Of a stretch of DNA of 64,000 bases, positions 60,103 to 64,000 are shown piece by piece. The stretch spans positions 1,302,001 to 1,366,000 of the forward strand of contig NZ_QHJE01000001.1 of NCBI RefSeq assembly GCF_013626205.1, given 5' to 3'. The DNA comes from Hyphomicrobium methylovorum. GTDB lineage: Bacteria; Pseudomonadota; Alphaproteobacteria; Rhizobiales; Hyphomicrobiaceae. The first letter of the stretch is position 1. Every line of letters begins with the position of its first letter. Below the pieces are notes generated by a model. The model was not told where the DNA came from, made no database searches, and worked only from the letters and a program-made list of their open reading frames with translations. The position numbers and the translations under genes are program-made.

Positions 60103-60511
60103 AACAGCGAAGAAGCTCAAACGTCTTGCCGATGTCTTTCATGACCTCGAAACGGTGGAGCGCGCGCGCGTCGGAGCTCTGACTCGAGAGATGAATGGGT
60201 TGCGCGAAGCACGCGACGATCTTTTCCGAAGCCTGGAAAATCCCTCTCCCGTCAACGCGCTGTTCACCGCGCTCCTTTCCAGCCGGGTGGTGCGGATCGA
60301 GCGCCAATTGAAGCGAGTCAGCCTTGAGCATGAGGTCGCGTTAAAGCGATATGCCGAGGCCGCAGCTCGGGGCCGAAGCGCCGACCAGCTTTTTCGCGAT
60401 GCCCGAGCCGAAGAAGACCGCAAATCGGAGCAGGCCGACCTCGAATCGCTACTCGAATTTCAGCAGGGCAACGCCGCGCAAGGCCGGGGTAAGTCTGCGG
60501 GGTCAAGCTGA
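60095..60511 (+). CDS. FliJ-like flagellar export chaperone
   Basis: ATG 60095 overlaps the fliR stop by 8 bases. The 138 residues form long charged helices, coiled-coil-like throughout (LADVFHDLETVERARVGALT, RIERQLKRVSLEHEVALKRY). FliJ is a small coiled-coil protein that works with the FliI ATPase and FlhA. The assignment rests on size, coiled coil and position, because FliJ is weakly conserved in sequence in alphaproteobacteria. Confidence 0.6.
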   Translation: MARTAKKLKRLADVFHDLETVERARVGALTREMNGLREARDDLFRSLENPSPVNALFTALLSSRVVRIERQLKRVSLEHEVALKRYAEAAARGRSADQLFRDARAEEDRKSEQADLESLLEFQQGNAAQGRGKSAGSS

Positions 60512-60543
60512 TAGGAGACGTCTAGCGCGAGCGAACACCTCCT

Positions 60544-60915
60544 ATGCCTGGAACACTGCAACCTTTGCCCAATCTGTCCGCCTGGAAAGCCCAGGTATCG
60601 ATGGGTCCGCGTGCATCGGTTGCAACCGAGCAGGCGGTTAAAAACATCCGCGCGGCTGATCTTTCCCGGACCGAACACGCCGGAGACGCCCGCGCCAAAG
60701 ACGCTGGCGAGAAATTTGAGGCCATGTACCTGCGCCAGATGCTCGAAGAGTGTCTGCCGAAGGATTCCGAATCGCTTTTTGGCGAAGGTACGTCCGGAAC
60801 GGTGTGGCGATCGATGCTCGCCGATAGCCTGGCGACGACGCTGGCGAAGAGCGGCACGATCGGACTCGGGAAAATGGTCATCCAGGCCGAAAACAATCCA
60901 TCCAAGGACAAATAG
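60544..60915 (+). CDS. Flagellar rod-binding protein (FlgJ N-terminal type)
   Basis: The 123-residue protein contains the rod-binding domain: KFEAMYLRQMLEECLPKDSE then FGEGTSGTVWRSMLADSL and a final short helix GLGKMVIQAEN. This is the N-terminal domain of FlgJ without the C-terminal muramidase, as is usual in alphaproteobacteria. It caps the growing rod in the periplasm. The first 40 residues are disordered. It is 33 bases after the FliJ-like gene and followed one base later by the FlgN-like gene. Confidence 0.85.
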   Translation: MPGTLQPLPNLSAWKAQVSMGPRASVATEQAVKNIRAADLSRTEHAGDARAKDAGEKFEAMYLRQMLEECLPKDSESLFGEGTSGTVWRSMLADSLATTLAKSGTIGLGKMVIQAENNPSKDK

Positions 60916-60916
60916 A

Positions 60917-61408
60917 ATGAGCGCCGCCGCATTCCAAAGCAGCAAAGCCGATCCGGGAGTTCTCGCGCGTGGTGTGCCGCTGCGCGGTGGCGTGCCCGTT
61001 AACGGGCTGCGTTCGACGCCAGTACCCCGTAGCGCCGTCGCGGATCCGGACGGCGCGCGCGCGCTCGTTACATCCATCATCCATCGCATCGAAGGTTATC
61101 TCGACGAAGAAACTGAAGCGTTGGACAAATCTTTCAAGTTCGATTTCAAAGCGTCGAACGATCGCAAGAGCCAAGGCCTTCTCGATCTTAATCAGGCCCT
61201 GCGCCGTTTGCAGCCAGCCGACATCAACGGCGATCTGCAGCTTCGTTTGACCGTCTTTCGCGAAAAGCTCGCGGTCAATCTCAGAAAAATTCGTCTGCAT
61301 CTCGATGCCGTCAAGGAAATCTCGGCGATGCTTTCGGACGCCATTCAGAATGCAGAGTCTGACGGCACATATACGCGCAGCATCAATCCGTACCGGAATA
61401 GCCCGTGA
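60917..61408 (+). CDS. FlgN-like flagellar chaperone
   Basis: The ATG at 60917 is the first after the rod-binding gene stop and lies one base from it. Residues 45-160 are helical (DGARALVTSIIHRIEGYLDE, LDKSFKFDFKASNDRKSQGL, LRLTVFREKLAVNLRKIRLH) and match the FlgN/FlbA-like flagellar chaperones in shape: a long hairpin with LLDLNQALRRLQP. FlgN binds hook-filament junction proteins. The first 45 residues are Pro/Gly-rich and variable. The next gene starts within its stop (61405). Confidence 0.6.
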   Translation: MSAAAFQSSKADPGVLARGVPLRGGVPVNGLRSTPVPRSAVADPDGARALVTSIIHRIEGYLDEETEALDKSFKFDFKASNDRKSQGLLDLNQALRRLQPADINGDLQLRLTVFREKLAVNLRKIRLHLDAVKEISAMLSDAIQNAESDGTYTRSINPYRNSP

Positions 61409-61872
61409 TTCGGATGATTCTGCTCAGTTTCGTCGCCTGTCTCTCGACGCTCGGCGGCGTTTACGGGGCGATGGCCTTGAAGACGCACACGGGCAACGCC
61501 GAAAAAAGCGGAGAGCCGGTGAAGCTGCAAGCGATGAAAACGCCGATGGTCAGCGTGCCCGTTCTCGAAGATGGACAGGTGCTGGGATACGTGGTGACGC
61601 GGCTGCAATTCACGGCCGACTCCACTCTCGTGAAAGCGAGTTCAATTCAGCCTGAGGCATTCGTTGCCGACGAAGCCTTTCGCTACATCTACGAGACGAC
61701 ACCGAAAGACATAAAGCTGGGTCAGAAACTCGCGCTGCGAGATTTCTCGGCGCGCGTCGTTTCGGGGGTTAATCAGCGGCTGGGTCGCGAGGTCGTCAAG
61801 GACGTACTGGTCGACAGCTGGAGCTATCTTTCCAAACAAGACATGATGAGAAACCATGGAAGCGGTCAATAA
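61405..61872 (+). CDS. Flagellar-operon membrane-anchored protein, function unknown
   Basis: GTG at 61405 overlaps the previous stop by 4 bases. Residues 1-22 are one hydrophobic helix (MILLSFVACLSTLGGVYGAM), so the protein is single-pass or exported. The rest reads as a strand-rich domain (MVSVPVLEDGQVLGYVVTRL, LVKASSIQPEAFVADEAF) with a helical end, reminiscent of FliL-type architecture: an N-terminal anchor followed by an alpha/beta domain. It is not recognisably FliL. Overlaps the next gene by 17 bases. Confidence 0.7.
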   Translation: MIRMILLSFVACLSTLGGVYGAMALKTHTGNAEKSGEPVKLQAMKTPMVSVPVLEDGQVLGYVVTRLQFTADSTLVKASSIQPEAFVADEAFRYIYETTPKDIKLGQKLALRDFSARVVSGVNQRLGREVVKDVLVDSWSYLSKQDMMRNHGSGQ

Positions 61873-62413
61873 TCCTTTCGCATTCGACGCCGTTCTGCGC
61901 CAGACAGCAGCGGCGGCCGCACGCAAGTTTCGTTCGGAGGAAGCTTCGCGCGAAAGCGCGCCGCCCGCGGCATCATCTAACGGAAGCGTTGCGGCCTTTT
62001 CGGTTTTTGCGGGGCTCGGCGTCATATCGGCCGTCATTTTCGCGACCGGCTACTCTGCGCTTCTCTCAGACACGCCCGCCGTCTGGATTCATCGATTGAT
62101 GGCTCTGACGGTCGCGCAAAGCATCATCATCGCGGCTGTTGCGATGAAGCTGCTGCCGCTTGTCGAACGGCGCCACTTTTCGGTGCGTATTCTCTCTGGG
62201 ACGGTGCCGCCCACACAACGCGTTCTGCAGCAGTCGGCCGCTTTCGAGCAACCGCCTGCACCGCCCGTTCTGCCGCGCCAGCCCATGGTCGGCGGAACAC
62301 TTTCAGGACGCGAGTATCTTTCCTACGACGATGGCTCGGTCGAAATCGACACGCTCGTCGGCCGACGGCGGTTTGTTTCCATCGAAGCGGCGCGAGAATT
62401 TGTGGGGACTTAG
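61856..62413 (+). CDS. Two-helix membrane protein at the end of the flagellar operon
   Basis: The 185-residue protein has a polar N-terminus with an Ala-rich helix, two transmembrane helices (about 45-65 and 82-100, LGVISAVIFATGYSALLS and LTVAQSIIIAAVAMKLLP), a Pro-rich linker and a short C-terminal domain (TLSGREYLSYDDGSVEIDTL) that looks like a small beta-domain. No family is recognised. It is the last gene in the run that begins at flhA and overlaps the previous gene, so flagellar function is inferred from context. Confidence 0.65.
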   Translation: MEAVNNPFAFDAVLRQTAAAAARKFRSEEASRESAPPAASSNGSVAAFSVFAGLGVISAVIFATGYSALLSDTPAVWIHRLMALTVAQSIIIAAVAMKLLPLVERRHFSVRILSGTVPPTQRVLQQSAAFEQPPAPPVLPRQPMVGGTLSGREYLSYDDGSVEIDTLVGRRRFVSIEAAREFVGT

Positions 62414-62490
62414 CACTCAGCTGGGTTCAATTCATGTGCGACGCTGGATTTATTCGGATATCGCCATATCGGCCTGCGATTCCGATAAAT

Positions 62491-62802
62491 TTATCTTTTC
62501 TTAATCCAGGACAATCGGCGCGGCGGCCTGATATATTGGACGCCGACGCTCGTTTCGTCGACTCGCATGACCCGGCATTTCACGACAATGTCGTCTTCTG
62601 GAATTTCGAGAAAGAATTCGATTTCCACCGCCGTCGGGTCGGCCACTTTGATCCGCGCGCCTGCGTCAGAAATATCTATAATGTGCCCAGGAATTCGTAC
62701 GCCGCCAGAATTGGCTACGACGGCCGCTTTGAAGACCATTCGCCGCCCAAACTGACGCCGATCTGGCCCTTTTTCGATACCCAAGTCACGCCCCCGCGCC
62801 AT
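62491..62802 (-). CDS. PilZ-domain protein, possible c-di-GMP receptor
   Basis: The 103 residues resemble a single PilZ domain: an Arg-rich start (PDRRQFGRRMVFKAAVV) for the RxxxR motif and DISDAGARIKV for the D/NxSxxG motif, then the remaining strands. PilZ proteins bind cyclic di-GMP; the location just after the flagellar operon, on the opposite strand, suggests a motility brake. RQFGRR fits RxxxR only approximately, so binding should be regarded as unproven. A start upstream is not seen. Confidence 0.75.
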   Translation of the reverse strand: MARGRDLGIEKGPDRRQFGRRMVFKAAVVANSGGVRIPGHIIDISDAGARIKVADPTAVEIEFFLEIPEDDIVVKCRVMRVDETSVGVQYIRPPRRLSWIKKR

Positions 62803-63154
62803 TCCGCAGCGCGCTGCTATTCCCGCGCGCCGATTCGAATATATTTTTCTAACGTGATTCCATCGGCAAACGCACGCCTGTCACTCAATTTGGTCATAAT
62901 TTAAAAGGCGCCGATTCTCCCCTTTAGCGTTTGGGCGTCCAAATTGGCTAATTCAACATTAATACATTTTAGCCAAAGTGACGAAATCGACGGACCAACG
63001 GCCACGGTGTGGCTTTGGGGCATGATGCCAATCCGTTGTAGCCGGGCCTATCGGCATTCCGTGTTCAGGTTGGAATTCTATAGTTCGGATCTTGCTTTGA
63101 CTGCCTTAGCAGGCAGGCCGGTATAGCGAGCGGGATTCGTTCGGAAATAACCAC
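62803..63154. other. Intergenic region before the PAS-domain gene
   Basis: No convincing gene in these 352 bases. The sequence is AT-richer around 62880-62990, where promoters for the divergent PilZ-like and PAS genes would lie. No clear operator or terminator is recognised. Confidence 0.4.
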
Positions 63155-64000
63155 ATGGCATATAACGTCGAAGGGCTCGCCAAGAGCTCCAAACCAGTCA
63201 AGCGGCCACGGCAGAAGGCATCCAAGCCGCCCTATCTCAGCACCTCATGGGGTGCCGCTGCTTTTGCCGCCGCTGTCGAGCACCTCGGGATGGTCTCCAT
63301 CACCGACGCGAGCGGCCGTATCCTGCACGTCAACGACGAATTCGTACGCCAGAGCAAGTACGACCGTGACGAGTTGATCGGACAAACGCACGCGATCCTC
63401 AAGTCGCCGCAACATACAAGCGAGTTCTGGGCCGACGCCTTCATGGTGTTGGCAGAGCGGGATGTCTGGCGTTCCCCGGTGATGAACCGGGCGAAAGATG
63501 GCTCGTTCTATTGGGTCGACACAATCATCTCGACGATGCGCGGCCCGAAAGGCGCCCTCAAGGGTTATCTATCCATCCAAATCGATATCACGACGGCTGT
63601 CGGACGGCATGTCGAGTTGCAAGAGCGGACAGAACTGCTCCAGGCCGTGGTCGAAACCTTTCCCGGCGGGCTTACGGCGTTCGACAAGAATAACCGCATC
63701 ATTCTTTGCAACAAGAAGCAGCGTCGGCTCCTCGAATACCCTGACGAGTTATTTGAAGGCAATACGACACTCGAACAGCTTTACCGCTTCAATGCAGAGC
63801 GTGGAGAGTATGGCCCCGGGAACGTTGATGACTTGGTCCGTGAAAGATTGGGCCGAGCATCCAAACGTGTTGCACATAGCTTCGAACGGCAACGTCCGAA
63901 CGGTACTTACCTTGAAATTCGCGGCACGCCGCTGGCGCATGGCGGATTTGTAACCGCGCATATCGACATTTCAGATCGCAAGCGCGACCAAGAGATGATC
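63155..64000 (+). CDS. PAS-domain signalling protein (3' end beyond the window)
   Basis: From ATG 63155 the frame is open to the window edge (282 residues). A basic N-terminus (KPVKRPRQKASKPPYLSTSW) is followed by a PAS domain (SITDASGRILHVNDEFVRQS with KYDRDELIG and the following WRSPVMNRAKDGSFYWVD) and a second PAS unit (AFDKNNRIILCNKKQRRLLE to FVTAHIDISDRK). Proteins of this plan usually continue with GGDEF/EAL or histidine-kinase domains, and DISDRKRDQE is the usual end of a PAS linked to a GGDEF. The output domain lies outside the window. Cytoplasmic. Confidence 0.8.
   Translation, partial: MAYNVEGLAKSSKPVKRPRQKASKPPYLSTSWGAAAFAAAVEHLGMVSITDASGRILHVNDEFVRQSKYDRDELIGQTHAILKSPQHTSEFWADAFMVLAERDVWRSPVMNRAKDGSFYWVDTIISTMRGPKGALKGYLSIQIDITTAVGRHVELQERTELLQAVVETFPGGLTAFDKNNRIILCNKKQRRLLEYPDELFEGNTTLEQLYRFNAERGEYGPGNVDDLVRERLGRASKRVAHSFERQRPNGTYLEIRGTPLAHGGFVTAHIDISDRKRDQEMI

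Overview
The window looks like chromosome of a methylotrophic alphaproteobacterium of the Hyphomicrobiales, most like Hyphomicrobium. This is inferred from protein content only: a dihydropteroate-synthase-like protein of the type found in methanopterin-using methylotrophs, aerobic CobF, alphaproteobacterial flagellar gene order, a sigma-EcfG-type promoter before dps, and an initiator-tRNA fragment with alphaproteobacterial features. No rRNA, complete tRNA or CRISPR array is visible.

Region 1 (1-18171) is, at least from about 1.7 kb on, an integrated and partly decayed mobile element. Its right end is a tyrosine integrase (16562-17884) followed by a 45-bp copy of the 3' half of an initiator tRNA (18127-18171), a typical attachment-site remnant. 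The left end is probably outside the window, so the DsbA-like and isochorismatase-like genes at 1-1620 may be cargo or host. The element carries an AlpA/MerR-like regulator, a primase-helicase of the VapE type, an iteron-like cluster of GTGACGGT repeats, several small basic or cysteine-containing proteins, a lone 1313-residue protein resembling podovirus internal virion proteins, and an oppositely oriented HEPN-like gene. No capsid, portal, terminase or tail genes are seen. Broken genes (a GHKL ATPase fragment, two decayed copies of small repeat genes, and a membrane-wHTH gene split by frameshift) mark it as old or rearranged.

Region 2 (18.5-27.2 kb) holds a lipoprotein, an outer-membrane beta-barrel, and a six-gene row: formylglycine-generating enzyme, DUF3300 protein, Cys-type sulfatase, DUF1254/DUF1214 protein, DUF3302 protein and HlyD-type adaptor. 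The FGE would activate the sulfatase, and the last two genes match the E. coli YiaW/YiaV pair. The substrate is unknown.

Region 3 (27.5-31.9 kb) is a minus-strand surface-glycan cluster (DUF6311 membrane protein, GT2 glycosyltransferase, methyltransferase, GtrA-like flippase). Region 4 (32.2-39.0 kb) is a heavy-metal RND efflux set (adaptor, CusA/CzcA-type pump, DUF3240 protein) divergent from an OmpR/PhoQ-type two-component system, with an 11-bp-phased direct repeat between them. Region 5 (39.1-47.9 kb) has an ankyrin protein, a cobalamin riboswitch controlling a TonB-dependent receptor, an AI-2E-family permease with a long cytoplasmic tail, stress-type small proteins, a lytic transglycosylase and exported small proteins.

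Region 6 (48.1-57.0 kb) has the methanopterin-type DHPS-like gene, cobF, a four-gene quinone-detoxification operon (WrbA, VOC dioxygenase, esterase, flavin reductase), dps with a sigma-EcfG-type promoter, several microgenes including a 27-residue peptide ending in a cysteine cluster, and ugd. Region 7 (57.2-62.4 kb) is a flagellar operon: flhA, fliR, FliJ-like, FlgJ-like rod-binding protein, FlgN-like chaperone and two uncharacterised membrane proteins. The window ends with a PilZ-like protein and the start of a PAS-domain sensor cut by the right edge.
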